A stretch of DNA of 36,461 nt from Spirochaetia bacterium (GCA_029932585.1 JAOZPU010000006.1:1-36461), one strand, 5' to 3'. Positions 1 through 9,858 are shown, counted from the first letter of the stretch. Notes: generated by a model from the sequence alone, not told the origin. Program-made: numbers and translations.

Positions 1-174
1 AGCACTATAAGCGCCAATATAGGAGATCTTATTGAATCTGCTATCAAACGGTCTGCAGATGTTAAGGATGCTGGTAAATTGATGCCTGGTAGAGGTGGTA
101 TTCTGGATTCAATAGATTCAATTCTTTTCAGTGCTCCTATTTATTATTATATTCTATTAATAATACTCACTTAG
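1..174 (+). CDS. cdsA: Phosphatidate cytidylyltransferase, C-terminal fragment (5' end outside window)
   Basis: Frame 1 reads STISANIGDLIESAIKRSADVKDAGKLMPGRGGILDSIDSILFSAPIYYYILLIILT*. KR..VKD.G.L.PG.GGILD.IDS is the CdsA C-terminal signature; it lies directly upstream of dxr. Confidence 0.9.
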   Translation, partial: STISANIGDLIESAIKRSADVKDAGKLMPGRGGILDSIDSILFSAPIYYYILLIILT

Positions 175-182
175 GAAAAACA

Positions 183-1319
183 ATGATCAAAAAAATAATA
201 ATTCTTGGTGCTACAGGTTCTATTGGAAAGGAAACTCTTGATGTAGTAAGACAATACAAAGATAAATTTGAAATTGCTGCTATTTCTGCACATACAAATC
301 AAGACAAATTACTTAGAATTTCCAATGAATTTAATATTAAGATACTTGGATTAAGTGGAATGAACTCTGATAATCCTCGTATTAGATATTCAGGTAATAA
401 CAGTATTCGTAATTTAATTGAAAATACTAATGCTGATATTGTAGTTAACGGAATAGCTGGATCAGAGGGTCTTATGCCTTCTGTAATTTCATTAAAAAGT
501 GGAAAAGATCTTGCCCTGGCAAATAAAGAAACTATTGTAATGGCTGGAAAGCTTATTATGGAACTTGCGAAGAGCCTTCAAAAGAAAATTATTCCTGTAG
601 ATTCAGAACATTCAGCTATCTTTCATCTACTTGAAAATAGAAATTTGAATACCCTTAAAGAAATTATAATAACAGCTTCTGGTGGACCTTTTCGACAAAC
701 ACCTCTAAAAGATTTCTCTAACATAAAACTTAAGGATGCTCTCAAACACCCTACATGGGAAATGGGGAAAAAAATTACTATTGATTCTGCTACAATGGCA
801 AACAAAGGACTGGAAGTAATAGAAGCCCATGGTTTATTTTCACTTTCTGAAGACAAAATAAAAGTTCTTATACACCCCGAAAGTAGAGTTCACTCACTTA
901 TTAGAACAATAGACAATTCCATGTTTGCTCAGATTAGTAATCCTGATATGAGAGTTCCTATTGGTAATGCACTTTTTTATCCAAATTTAATGGAGTCCTC
1001 CTTTGGAGAACTTAATTTGGCAGAAAAAACATTGACTTTTTTTGAAGCTGATTATGAACGATATCCACTTCTTAAATATGCTTACGACACTATTAAACAT
1101 GGAAAAGCATATCCAATTGCATACAATGCTTCAAATGAAATATCTGTAGACTATTTCCTAAATAATCGAATTAAATTTACTGACATTTCAGAAATAGTAT
1201 CTAATATTTTAGATAAAGACTGGTCTATGGAACCTGGATCAATTGAAGATATTATAGAAACAGATCAAAAAGTAAGAAAATTAACCAAATCTTTCATAGA
1301 TAAGACTATCAGGAAATAA
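183..1319 (+). CDS. dxr: 1-deoxy-D-xylulose 5-phosphate reductoisomerase
   Basis: N-terminal ILGATGSIGKETLDVV; ALANKETIVMAG; PVDSEHSAIF; HPTWEMGKKITIDSATMANKGLEVIEAHGLF. Confidence 0.98.
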   Translation: MIKKIIILGATGSIGKETLDVVRQYKDKFEIAAISAHTNQDKLLRISNEFNIKILGLSGMNSDNPRIRYSGNNSIRNLIENTNADIVVNGIAGSEGLMPSVISLKSGKDLALANKETIVMAGKLIMELAKSLQKKIIPVDSEHSAIFHLLENRNLNTLKEIIITASGGPFRQTPLKDFSNIKLKDALKHPTWEMGKKITIDSATMANKGLEVIEAHGLFSLSEDKIKVLIHPESRVHSLIRTIDNSMFAQISNPDMRVPIGNALFYPNLMESSFGELNLAEKTLTFFEADYERYPLLKYAYDTIKHGKAYPIAYNASNEISVDYFLNNRIKFTDISEIVSNILDKDWSMEPGSIEDIIETDQKVRKLTKSFIDKTIRK

Positions 1320-1321
1320 GA

Positions 1322-2686
1322 ATGTTATTAACAATACTAATTGGAATTCTTGGACTGGATATTGTAGTTCTGGTACATGAACTGGGCCATCTTTTTGCAG
1401 CTAAACTAATGGGCATAAGTGTAGAAATATTTTCAATCGGAATGGGCAAAAAAATATACTCCACTCATTGGGGGGAAACTGAATACTGTATAAGTATTTT
1501 CCCAATTGGTGGTTACTGCAAAATGAAAGGTGAAAAACAATTTAATAAAGCCATTAGAGAAAAAGCCAGCTCTATTAGTTATGAAAAAGGTTCAATTTTT
1601 TCTGCTTCACCCATTAAAAGAATTGTCACTTATTTGGCAGGTCCTCTTTTCAATATATTCTTTTCAGTTATTGTACTTTCTATCATTTGGACAGTTGGTT
1701 TTACAATTAATACATATAGTAATAAAATAATTCTTTTATCAGATTATCCGGGAATTTTTGAATCAAATAACAATCCTGCAGATAAATCAGGTTTAATGAC
1801 AGGAGATAAAATAATTAGTATAGATAATAAAACTGTCAAAAATTATTCAGACCTTCAGGAAATTATTTATAGTTCTGCAGGAAAGCAATTATCATTTATT
1901 ATAAACCGCAATACAAATGAAAAGACTCTTTTAATTACTCCTACTCTTAACAAAGAGACCGGAGCTGGACGAATAGGTGTCTCTCCATGGGTTGATGCTG
2001 TAGTAGAAAATATTGTTCCAGGGTCATCAGCTGATATTGCAGGATTAGAAAAGGGCGATATAATAAAAACAGCAAATAATATTAAAGTTTTCAACTATCT
2101 TGATATTTATAAAGCTCTTTTGCTAAAACCCGAGTATATAAAACTTAAGGTTCAATCTGAATCAGGAAACAGAGAAGTGTCTCTTGTCCCAATATATATG
2201 GATGAAGGTAAAACCGATCTTGGTATTATTTTTAAATCACTCAACATAGAACAAGATAAATTGAATCTTTTGTCTGGAATTAAGAAAGGTAGTGTAGAAA
2301 CATTTAATACTTTTGTAATGACCGCAAGAAGTATCTATTTACTATTCACCGGAATTGATGTAAAGAAAGCTGTTTCAGGTCCAATACGTATTAGTTATTA
2401 TGTAGGAGAAGTTGCATCTAATAGTTTTAAAGAAGGAATAAAAACAGGATTCACTACAATATTTAGATTCCTTAGTATGATAAGTGTAGCTCTTGGATTT
2501 GCTAATTTGCTTCCAATACCAATATTTGATGGAGGATTAATCTTATTTACGAGCATTGAACTTGTAAAAGGAAAACCCTTAAAACCGAGTGTTTTCTACA
2601 AATACCAGAGCTTTGGATTTTTCTTAATACTTATTATATTTTTCCTGACCACTTATAGTGATATTTCATATTTATTTTCAAAATAG
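1322..2686 (+). CDS. rseP: RIP (site-2) zinc metalloprotease RseP with PDZ domains
   Basis: VLVHELGHLFAAKLMG (HExxH), PDZ-like segments, LLPIPIFDGG near the C-terminus; follows dxr. Confidence 0.95.
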   Translation: MLLTILIGILGLDIVVLVHELGHLFAAKLMGISVEIFSIGMGKKIYSTHWGETEYCISIFPIGGYCKMKGEKQFNKAIREKASSISYEKGSIFSASPIKRIVTYLAGPLFNIFFSVIVLSIIWTVGFTINTYSNKIILLSDYPGIFESNNNPADKSGLMTGDKIISIDNKTVKNYSDLQEIIYSSAGKQLSFIINRNTNEKTLLITPTLNKETGAGRIGVSPWVDAVVENIVPGSSADIAGLEKGDIIKTANNIKVFNYLDIYKALLLKPEYIKLKVQSESGNREVSLVPIYMDEGKTDLGIIFKSLNIEQDKLNLLSGIKKGSVETFNTFVMTARSIYLLFTGIDVKKAVSGPIRISYYVGEVASNSFKEGIKTGFTTIFRFLSMISVALGFANLLPIPIFDGGLILFTSIELVKGKPLKPSVFYKYQSFGFFLILIIFFLTTYSDISYLFSK

Positions 2687-2704
2687 AGGGCAAAAGGGGA
2701 AATT

Positions 2705-3295
2705 ATGGAAAAATTAAACTGTTACTGTGGAAAAAGTTTTGAAATAGAAATAAAAGAAACAATTGATCTGGAAAAAGATTCTATAATTACAGATCAAATA
2801 TTAAATAATAAATTTATGGAATATAATTGCCCCTCATGTAATAAAATATTAAGGCCGGAATTTAGAATTAATTTTATTGGAAATGGGATTGATTTAACTA
2901 TGATTCCTGAAATAGAAAGAGATAGCTATCTGGCAGGAACAAATAAGCAAAAAGCTAAGCAAATCGTAATAGGATTTCAGGAATTACGAGAAAAAATAAT
3001 AATTCATAATTTGAATTTTAATGAAAGAACAATTGAACTTATTAAATTATATCTATTAAAAAAAACCAACTCAAAACCTGATATTAAAATATTTTTTGAA
3101 AATTTAAAAAATGATTATTTAATTTTTTATATATATGGTTTAAAAGAAAATGAAACAGGTATTTCAAAGTTACCAAAACATATATATACTACAATTGATG
3201 AAAATTTGGAAGAAAGACTAAAAGATAGAGAAATAAAAGAACTTTTAGATCTTCCTTACATATCTATAAACAAAATAATACCAGAGGTACAGTGA
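2705..3295 (+). CDS. CpXC domain protein
   Basis: N-terminal CYCGKSFEIEI...YNCPSCNK zinc-ribbon-like CpXC pattern. Confidence 0.65.
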   Translation: MEKLNCYCGKSFEIEIKETIDLEKDSIITDQILNNKFMEYNCPSCNKILRPEFRINFIGNGIDLTMIPEIERDSYLAGTNKQKAKQIVIGFQELREKIIIHNLNFNERTIELIKLYLLKKTNSKPDIKIFFENLKNDYLIFYIYGLKENETGISKLPKHIYTTIDENLEERLKDREIKELLDLPYISINKIIPEVQ

Positions 3296-3296
3296 A

Positions 3297-5282
3297 TTGC
3301 ACAAATTCAAAATACTAGTTCTAATATTTTTTACAATAACAATTTTTACTTTTAGCGATAATATAACCATCAATAGTGGTCATAGCCATCCAATACAGAG
3401 TATTACAAGCAATGATAAGCAACTTTTCTCTTGTGATACGAGTGGAACCCTTTTGGTATGGGATATTGGTAAAAAAGAACTCATAAAAAAACTTCAAATT
3501 TCCTATCTTCAGGTAAAAAATATTACTGTTAACTCTAATGGCACAAAAGTTGCTATTGTCGAAACTGATACAATTTCTTCTTTTAAATTAAGTGTTTGGG
3601 ATATAGAAAAAGAGGAAAAACTATTTTCTCATAAAATGACAGGATTACCTTTATTTATCAAATTCAGCCCAAAAGACAGTTTTATAATTTATAGCAAAAC
3701 CGATAGAAATAGTCTGGTATTTCTGGATGCTGAACAAGGTTATGAAGTCCCTGTTATGTTTGAAGATTATGGTTTAGTTTCATCAATTTATATTACCGGT
3801 TCAGAGAAAACATTGATGTTTTACAGCCCATCTGGCACCATTCAATACTGGAACCTATTAAATGGTAAAATTAAAACTTCGCCTATTAGAACACGCAAGG
3901 ATTTATCATTTATTAACATAACAGCAGATGGTGCCTATATGACAGCTTCTGATAGTAATAATCTTTATTTAATAAATATGCAAAGTGGAAAAACATTTTC
4001 AAGTACAAAAATATCAGGTATTATTTCTTCATCATCAATTGATGCTAAAAAAGAGTTAGCAGTTCTACAGAAAATAAGTAATAAATTTATATTAAGTATA
4101 TGGAAAATAAATACAATTCAGGGAAGAGAAAGTCTAAACAAAATAAAAACTATTGAATTAAGTTCTAATATTTTACCAGTTGAAGAATTAACACTTATAG
4201 ATAATATTGTATATTTGGCCGGTTCTAATGGTGAAATCATTTCAACAAATATTATAACAGATAAATCTAATATTTTTTCTAAAAATATTATGGCTAATAT
4301 AACAGATATAAGTATATTAGATGGTGAAATACTTATTGCAACCACAAAAAATATCATCAATATGAAGGCAAATTTTCTTAATAATTCATCAAAATCAATT
4401 AACAATATTAATTTTTCATTAAATATCACTACGAACCCATTCAAAGAAGAAACAGGTATTGTTAACGATAAATTTAATTTTTACATATACCCTAAAGTTA
4501 ACAGAAAGGGAGAACTTTTAAAATTTTCTAATGGGGATTTTGTTACTCTTAGTACAAATTTTTCTTCACCAATTATTTCTGCAAAATATATAGATGAGTA
4601 TTTTTTAACATTGGAAAAAGATGGTAGTTGCCAAAATATTAATTCTATTACTGGTAATACTTTTTTTGAATATACATCATTTGGTATAAATTCATTAGAA
4701 TCAGTATTTGGTGGAAATCTTATAGCAGGAAGAAATAGAACTGCATTTCTTAAATCACCATTACTTCATATTAATACTGCTACTGAAGAAGTTGTACCTA
4801 TAAAAGAGAGTAATATAATTATATTTAAAATGGATTATGATAGCATTACCAGAACCCTGTATACACTTGGGTTTGAAGAACGTAATTCAGGACTCATAAC
4901 AGTATTAAAAGCTCACACAGGAAGAGCATGGGAACTTACTGACACAATAATGACATACCCTGGCGAAGATCAGGCAGGAAGCTTTGTAGTAGATGAATCT
5001 AAATCGAGAATATATCTCTCAATTGGGAATAGTGGTCTTATAATGTATGGCTGGAATGGCTTTACTGATATGGAACAAACAAATCATATACCAAAAAACT
5101 TATATGTTAGTGAAAATTTATTAGTTTCTCTAAATACAGACTCTTCTCTATCTTTTTGGGATACAACTAATGGGGAACTAATTGTTAATTTTTTCTTATT
5201 AAAATCTGGAGAATGGATAGCTGTAACTCGAGATAAACAAACTATACTGTCAAACAGTAGTCTAAAAAACCTAATAAATTAA
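3297..5282 (+). CDS. Secreted/periplasmic WD40-like beta-propeller protein (TTG start)
   Basis: Hydrophobic signal peptide (FKILVLIFFTITIFTFS) and repeated blade-like motifs such as LFSCDTSGTLLVWDIGKKELIKKL and LSFWDTTNGELI. Confidence 0.6.
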   Translation: MHKFKILVLIFFTITIFTFSDNITINSGHSHPIQSITSNDKQLFSCDTSGTLLVWDIGKKELIKKLQISYLQVKNITVNSNGTKVAIVETDTISSFKLSVWDIEKEEKLFSHKMTGLPLFIKFSPKDSFIIYSKTDRNSLVFLDAEQGYEVPVMFEDYGLVSSIYITGSEKTLMFYSPSGTIQYWNLLNGKIKTSPIRTRKDLSFINITADGAYMTASDSNNLYLINMQSGKTFSSTKISGIISSSSIDAKKELAVLQKISNKFILSIWKINTIQGRESLNKIKTIELSSNILPVEELTLIDNIVYLAGSNGEIISTNIITDKSNIFSKNIMANITDISILDGEILIATTKNIINMKANFLNNSSKSINNINFSLNITTNPFKEETGIVNDKFNFYIYPKVNRKGELLKFSNGDFVTLSTNFSSPIISAKYIDEYFLTLEKDGSCQNINSITGNTFFEYTSFGINSLESVFGGNLIAGRNRTAFLKSPLLHINTATEEVVPIKESNIIIFKMDYDSITRTLYTLGFEERNSGLITVLKAHTGRAWELTDTIMTYPGEDQAGSFVVDESKSRIYLSIGNSGLIMYGWNGFTDMEQTNHIPKNLYVSENLLVSLNTDSSLSFWDTTNGELIVNFFLLKSGEWIAVTRDKQTILSNSSLKNLIN

Positions 5283-5284
5283 AT

Positions 5285-5581
5285 TTAATCATGTGAAGGA
5301 TTTGAAGCTATTCTTTTTATGGCATCAGAAACTGCAGATTTTACTTCAATTGCATACTTTTCGTCTAAAGCAACATGAGCATAAACCGTTCCAATAAGAG
5401 AAACCCTGTAATGGGGCTTAAGAGAATTAAGAGCCAGTGCAGTCATATCAAGAACACAATCCTGACACTTACAAATATCCCTGGAGGCATCCAGTTCAAG
5501 CTGAATCTCCATTTGCTCCAAAACTAAACGTTCTGTTTCATTAACAAGGTTTTCAAAATTATAACTATCTCTTATTGCCAT
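5285..5581 (-). CDS. ComFB family protein (late competence development)
   Basis: CKCQDCVLDMTALALNSLKPHYRVSLIGTVYA matches the ComFB pattern (C..C..D..ALALN.L.P.Y). Confidence 0.8.
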   Translation of the reverse strand: MAIRDSYNFENLVNETERLVLEQMEIQLELDASRDICKCQDCVLDMTALALNSLKPHYRVSLIGTVYAHVALDEKYAIEVKSAVSDAIKRIASNPSHD

Positions 5582-5693
5582 CTTATTACTCCTGTATGAA
5601 GATACAAAATATTAACTAAATCATATCATAATATCGCATATAATTTCTAATGCATTTATTAACCGGCCGAATTTTTAATTACCGCAAAAGCCG

Positions 5694-7043
5694 CTAACCG
5701 GAATCTCTACTTAAATTCTCAAATCTTGTATATTTTGGAATAAATACTATAGGAACTGTTCCAATGGGTCCATTCCTCTGTTTTGCAATTATTAGATCTG
5801 TAGGAATATTAACAGGACCACTTGATTGTCCATCAGACTGACCAGGATCCTTCTCTCTATGTAAAAACATAACAACATCAGCATCCTGCTCAATAGAACC
5901 GGATTCACGTAGATCTGCAAGCGAAGGAGGCTTTCCCTCTGACTGGCGTCCTACCTGAGAAAGACAAATAACAGGGACTTCCATTTCCCTTGCTAAAGAT
6001 TTTAGTGATCTTGAAATTTCTGCAACCTGTTCATGTCTGGGTACATTGTTTTTACTCTCTGGTTCAATTAGTCCAATATAGTCAATAAAAATTATTTTAA
6101 CACCCTCTTTAGTCAACATTCTTCTTGCCTGTGCACGTAAATCAAGTAATTTCATGTTGGGCGTATCGTCTATATAAAGAGGTGCTTCATAAATTCTTCC
6201 GGCAGCTTCAGTTAAGTTATGAAAATCGTTAGGTTTTAGCATACCGGATCTTAAATTTGTTGAACTAATTCGGGATTCACTTGCAATTAATCTATTCATA
6301 AGTGCCATCTCAGACATTTCAAGAGTAAAAAAACCCACAGGTATTTTATTTTTAATAGCCATATTGGCAGCCATAGTAAGGGCAAGGGCAGTTTTACCTA
6401 TAGAAGGTCTGGCCCCAATAATAATAAATTCTGAATTTTGGAAACCACTTGTCATATTGTCAAGTTCAGAAAATCCTGTAGGAACGCCTGTGTAACTCTC
6501 TTTTCTATGATACAACTGTTCAATAGCAGATATTGCATCAGGTACTATGTCCCTGGCAACACGGTATTGACCTTTTTGCTGACTATCTGTTACAGCAAAT
6601 ATTTTCTTTTCCGCTTCTTCAATTACAGCCCTGCCATCCAAAGAATCATCATGGGCACTGGATACCATTTCCCCTGCAATTTTAAGGAGAAGCCTTCTAA
6701 TACTGTTTTCCTGAACTATTTTAGCATAATATTCAACATTGGCACTGGTGGGCACAACAGATGTAAGAGAGGAAACATATGCTATGCCACCAGCATTTTC
6801 CAAAGCTCCTTCAGAACGAAGTTCATCTGTTAAAGTAAGAAGATCAACACCCCTTGCATCATTAAAAAGACCAACAATTGCAGTAAATATTTTTTGATGA
6901 GCAAGTTTATAAAAATCATCGGCTCTTAGATAGCGAAGAACAACAGAAAGTGCCTCAGAATCAAGTAAGAGCGCCCCTAATGTAGCCATCTCAGCATCAT
7001 TATTATGGGGCGGTATTTTATCCTTTAACTCCAGAGGAATCAT
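5694..7043 (-). CDS. dnaB: Replicative DNA helicase DnaB
   Basis: PPHNNDAEMATLGALLLD; GARPSIGKTALALTMAANMA Walker A; FIDYIGLIEP; RESGSIEQDADVVMFLHRE. Confidence 0.98.
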   Translation of the reverse strand: MIPLELKDKIPPHNNDAEMATLGALLLDSEALSVVLRYLRADDFYKLAHQKIFTAIVGLFNDARGVDLLTLTDELRSEGALENAGGIAYVSSLTSVVPTSANVEYYAKIVQENSIRRLLLKIAGEMVSSAHDDSLDGRAVIEEAEKKIFAVTDSQQKGQYRVARDIVPDAISAIEQLYHRKESYTGVPTGFSELDNMTSGFQNSEFIIIGARPSIGKTALALTMAANMAIKNKIPVGFFTLEMSEMALMNRLIASESRISSTNLRSGMLKPNDFHNLTEAAGRIYEAPLYIDDTPNMKLLDLRAQARRMLTKEGVKIIFIDYIGLIEPESKNNVPRHEQVAEISRSLKSLAREMEVPVICLSQVGRQSEGKPPSLADLRESGSIEQDADVVMFLHREKDPGQSDGQSSGPVNIPTDLIIAKQRNGPIGTVPIVFIPKYTRFENLSRDSG

Positions 7044-7061
7044 TTTGATAGAAAATCCTTA

Positions 7062-7643
7062 CTAAGCTTCTTCTGTTGATTCAGCTTCTTCTGTTGATTC
7101 AGCTTCTTCTGTTGATTCGACTTCTTCAGTTTCAACATTTTCCTCAACCTTTTCTGATTTTACAGACTTGGGAGGTTCAACAGGCTCTTCAGCTTTTTTA
7201 TCACTTTTGACAATAATTTTAAGATCTGCTAATTCGTTACCATAAAGTTTAATTTTTGCAACAAATTCTCCAACCGTTTTGATTGTATGTCCGGAAATAT
7301 CTATTTTCTTTCGTTCAATAACAACACCTGCTTTTTTAAGTTCTTCTGCAATATTTGCATTACTTACTGAACCAAAAAGTTTTCCTGTATCACCGGCAGA
7401 TACCTTTAATTCTAATGTAATAGCTTCTATTTTTTCTTTTAAACTTGCAGAATCTGCACGTTTTTCTTCTTTTCGTTTTGCGATAGCAGCTTTTCTACTT
7501 TCAAAAACAGCAAGACTCTGTTTATCAAAAATAACTGCCATCTTTTGAGGTACAAGAAAGTTTCTGGCATAGCCATTTGCTACAACACAAACATCTCCCT
7601 CTTCCCCAAGATTATACACATCCTGATTAAGAATAATTTTCAT
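7062..7643 (-). CDS. rplI: 50S ribosomal protein L9 with acidic repetitive C-terminal tail
   Basis: MKIILNQDVYNLGEEGDVCVVANGYARNFLVPQKMA; C-terminal TEEVESTEEAESTEEAESTEEA. Confidence 0.97.
   Translation of the reverse strand: MKIILNQDVYNLGEEGDVCVVANGYARNFLVPQKMAVIFDKQSLAVFESRKAAIAKRKEEKRADSASLKEKIEAITLELKVSAGDTGKLFGSVSNANIAEELKKAGVVIERKKIDISGHTIKTVGEFVAKIKLYGNELADLKIIVKSDKKAEEPVEPPKSVKSEKVEENVETEEVESTEEAESTEEAESTEEA
7065..7118. repeat. Three perfect copies of an 18-bp tandem repeat in the 3' end of rplI
   Basis: agcttcttctgttgattc at 7065-7082, 7083-7100 and 7101-7118, with a degenerate copy at 7119-7136. Confidence 0.95.
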
Positions 7644-7655
7644 AATTTTCTCCTT

Positions 7656-8618
7656 CTAGGTTCTATACCTTATCCATAACTCTGAGACTCCCAGTACAGG
7701 AACCCCAATCAATAAAATTAAATTAATTCCCGGCAATAATAAAACGACAAATATAGATATTGCAATAAGTCGCCTACCACTTCCAGGTACTTCATATCTA
7801 TTTAATAGATATTTTATCAACCCAATACCATGTAATCCATATAAAAATACCATGACAAAGGCACTGTTCCACATTATATAACCAAACCATGACATTCCTA
7901 TAAAAACATCAAGGAACACAATGGCAAGAGTAATAATTAAAGGCCAGATCATAATCTCCGGAACTTTAAAATTAGCCAGTTTAAATTGGTCTCTTCTATT
8001 CCTGCGTCGTTGAATTGCATCTGCAATAAACCAGGAACAAGAAATCATAATAAAATATGCAAATATATAATTCCTGAAAACAAGCTTCATAGTCGACTCT
8101 ATAATAACACCTGGTTGTAATTCTTTTACAAGCACAGAACTCTCAAAAGAATCAGATGCAGTAACAGAATCTCTAAACATGTCAGAAACATAAATAATCT
8201 GATTTTTTAAAAGATTAACAATTTCCTCATTTCCTGAATAATAAAATATTAAAGGAACACTTATTACTGCAAATCCAATAGTAACTACCACCAGAGAATA
8301 GAGGGTTCTATACCTAAGCCAGGCTATACCAAGTACACCAGCAATAATTGAAAGAGGATAGACAAGTTCTGCAACAATTAAAAAATGTCTTAAATTACTT
8401 CCTTCAATTCCAGATCCACGAATAAACGTTTCAATAACAATAGCAAGTGATACAAATAAAACAGCCAACGACAGATATGAAAATCCATATCTCTGCATAA
8501 TTATAAAAAGTGGTATCGATAATAAAAAAAACACCACACTAATTTGAAAGATCAAAATAGAAGCTGCCGTTAATACTGCAAAAATCAGTAAATGACGCTT
8601 CTGCAAGGAGATCTCCAT
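7656..8618 (-). CDS. Polytopic membrane protein, DUF2232/YybS-like
   Basis: Multiple hydrophobic segments; located between rpsR and rplI, where DUF2232 proteins often occur. Confidence 0.6.
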   Translation of the reverse strand: MEISLQKRHLLIFAVLTAASILIFQISVVFFLLSIPLFIIMQRYGFSYLSLAVLFVSLAIVIETFIRGSGIEGSNLRHFLIVAELVYPLSIIAGVLGIAWLRYRTLYSLVVVTIGFAVISVPLIFYYSGNEEIVNLLKNQIIYVSDMFRDSVTASDSFESSVLVKELQPGVIIESTMKLVFRNYIFAYFIMISCSWFIADAIQRRRNRRDQFKLANFKVPEIMIWPLIITLAIVFLDVFIGMSWFGYIMWNSAFVMVFLYGLHGIGLIKYLLNRYEVPGSGRRLIAISIFVVLLLPGINLILLIGVPVLGVSELWIRYRT

Positions 8619-8626
8619 ATTTCAGC

Positions 8627-9025
8627 CTATTGCTTTACATATGGAAGATATGCCAATACTCTGGCTCTTTTTATTTCTCTTGATAATGATCTCTGATGCT
8701 TAGCACAAGTTCCGGTAATTCTTCTTGGAAGAATTTTACCCCTTTCTGTGATAAATCGTCTCAATGTATCAGCATCCTTATAATTAGCAACTACTTTTTG
8801 TGTACAAAATCTACATACTTTTTTTCGAAAGTAGGATTTTCGACCACCCCTCATAGGAGGACGACCACCAGAAGGTCTTCTATAATTACCACCTTCTCTG
8901 GGTTCTCTGGTATGTTCTCTGGGTCTACTTGTTTCTGCCTGTGCAGGCTCTTTTTTTTCAACTACAGGTGCTGCCACTGTTTTAGCAACTTCCTTAACTT
9001 CTTCTTTATTATCTATATCAGACAT
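8627..9025 (-). CDS. rpsR: 30S ribosomal protein S18 with long low-complexity N-terminal extension
   Basis: Core [64 protein letters not shown]. Confidence 0.97.
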   Translation of the reverse strand: MSDIDNKEEVKEVAKTVAAPVVEKKEPAQAETSRPREHTREPREGGNYRRPSGGRPPMRGGRKSYFRKKVCRFCTQKVVANYKDADTLRRFITERGKILPRRITGTCAKHQRSLSREIKRARVLAYLPYVKQ

Positions 9026-9047
9026 AAAATTATCTCCTTTTCAATCT

Positions 9048-9515
9048 TTAGAAGGGAATATCGTCTTCAAAATTTTCAGGTCCATTGTTATTGGAAGGCT
9101 GAAAATTGCCAAAAGACTGATTATTTGAAGGTTTCGCGGCCGGAGCTTCACTACGCCCACCACCATAATTACTGTTTCCACCTCCAGTATTACCACCAAG
9201 TAGTTGTATGTTATTAGCAATAACTTCAACTTTACTTCGGTTCTGGCCATCCTGTTCCCATCTATTCTGCCTTAGTTCACCACTAACAGCTATCTGTTTA
9301 CCTTTTGCAAGGTACTGCTGAAGAGCTTCTCCCTGTTTACCCCAAAGTACTACATCAAAATAGCTCACCTCATCAGTCCACTGATCACCCGACCTCTTCT
9401 TCCGGTTTACAGCAAGACTGAATTTACATACAGCTGTACCACTGTTTGTATATTTCAGCTCTGAATCCCTGGTAAGTCTACCTACCAAAGTAACTACATT
9501 AATATCGTTGGCCAT
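9048..9515 (-). CDS. ssb: Single-stranded DNA-binding protein
   Basis: VTLVGRLTRDSELKYTNSGTAVCKFSLAVNRK; acidic tip EDDIPF. Confidence 0.97.
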   Translation of the reverse strand: MANDINVVTLVGRLTRDSELKYTNSGTAVCKFSLAVNRKKRSGDQWTDEVSYFDVVLWGKQGEALQQYLAKGKQIAVSGELRQNRWEQDGQNRSKVEVIANNIQLLGGNTGGGNSNYGGGRSEAPAAKPSNNQSFGNFQPSNNNGPENFEDDIPF

Positions 9516-9531
9516 AGGAATAACCCCTCCT

Positions 9532-9813
9532 TTAGTCTTCTTTCTTTACAAAAAGGTACTTAAGAAAAGTTGTCTCTAGTTGAAAATGCTTATCCATTTT
9601 GGAAATTTTATCCGAAATAGCTTCAATTTCATAGAAATAGTAATGACCTTTTGTTTCTTTTTTTATTTCGTAGGCAAGTTCTTTTGTTCCCATGTCTGTT
9701 TCTTTTAAAACTTTAACAGCATGTTTTTCAAATTCAGCTTTTACAAGCTCTTTGCCTTTTGTAAAGTTATCTTCATCTGTACGGAAGATACATGTAAGTT
9801 CGTAGGTTCTCAT
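9532..9813 (-). CDS. rpsF: 30S ribosomal protein S6
   Basis: MRTYELTCIFRTDED; ELAYEIKKETKGHYYFYEIEA; first gene of the rpsF-ssb-rpsR set. Confidence 0.95.
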   Translation of the reverse strand: MRTYELTCIFRTDEDNFTKGKELVKAEFEKHAVKVLKETDMGTKELAYEIKKETKGHYYFYEIEAISDKISKMDKHFQLETTFLKYLFVKKED

Positions 9814-9829
9814 AAACCCTCCTTTTGGA

Positions 9830-9858
9830 CTTTATGATCCGCCTTAGGACGGATAAAG
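9830..9858 (-). promoter_or_regulatory. Structured rpsF 5' leader, candidate S6:S18-type autoregulatory motif
   Basis: RNA-sense CTTTAT-CCG-T-CC-TAA-GG-CGG-ATC-ATAAAG: outer 6-bp stem, inner CCG/CGG stem, asymmetric 3' bulge, just upstream of the rpsF SD. Confidence 0.45.

Noticed and set aside
4118-4444. 108-aa minus-strand ORF within the beta-propeller gene
   Set aside because: Hydrophobic-looking translation arises from an AT-rich antisense strand; overlaps a convincing CDS and lacks an SD.
5650-5702. Repeated TAACCGG sequences near the dnaB stop, considered as a terminator or mobile-element ends
   Set aside because: They are short direct repeats without a convincing stem plus T-tract or any flanking transposase.
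6438-6833. 131-aa + strand ORF antisense to dnaB
   Set aside because: Entirely inside the well-supported dnaB gene on the opposite strand; no recognisable motifs or SD.
8696-9217. 173-aa + strand ORF antisense to rpsR/ssb
   Set aside because: Low-complexity Cys/Phe/Ser-rich mirror of ribosomal genes; typical spurious antisense ORF.
9041-9250. 69-aa ORF overlapping ssb in another frame
   Set aside because: Out-of-frame reading of the Gly/Asn-rich ssb linker; no independent support.
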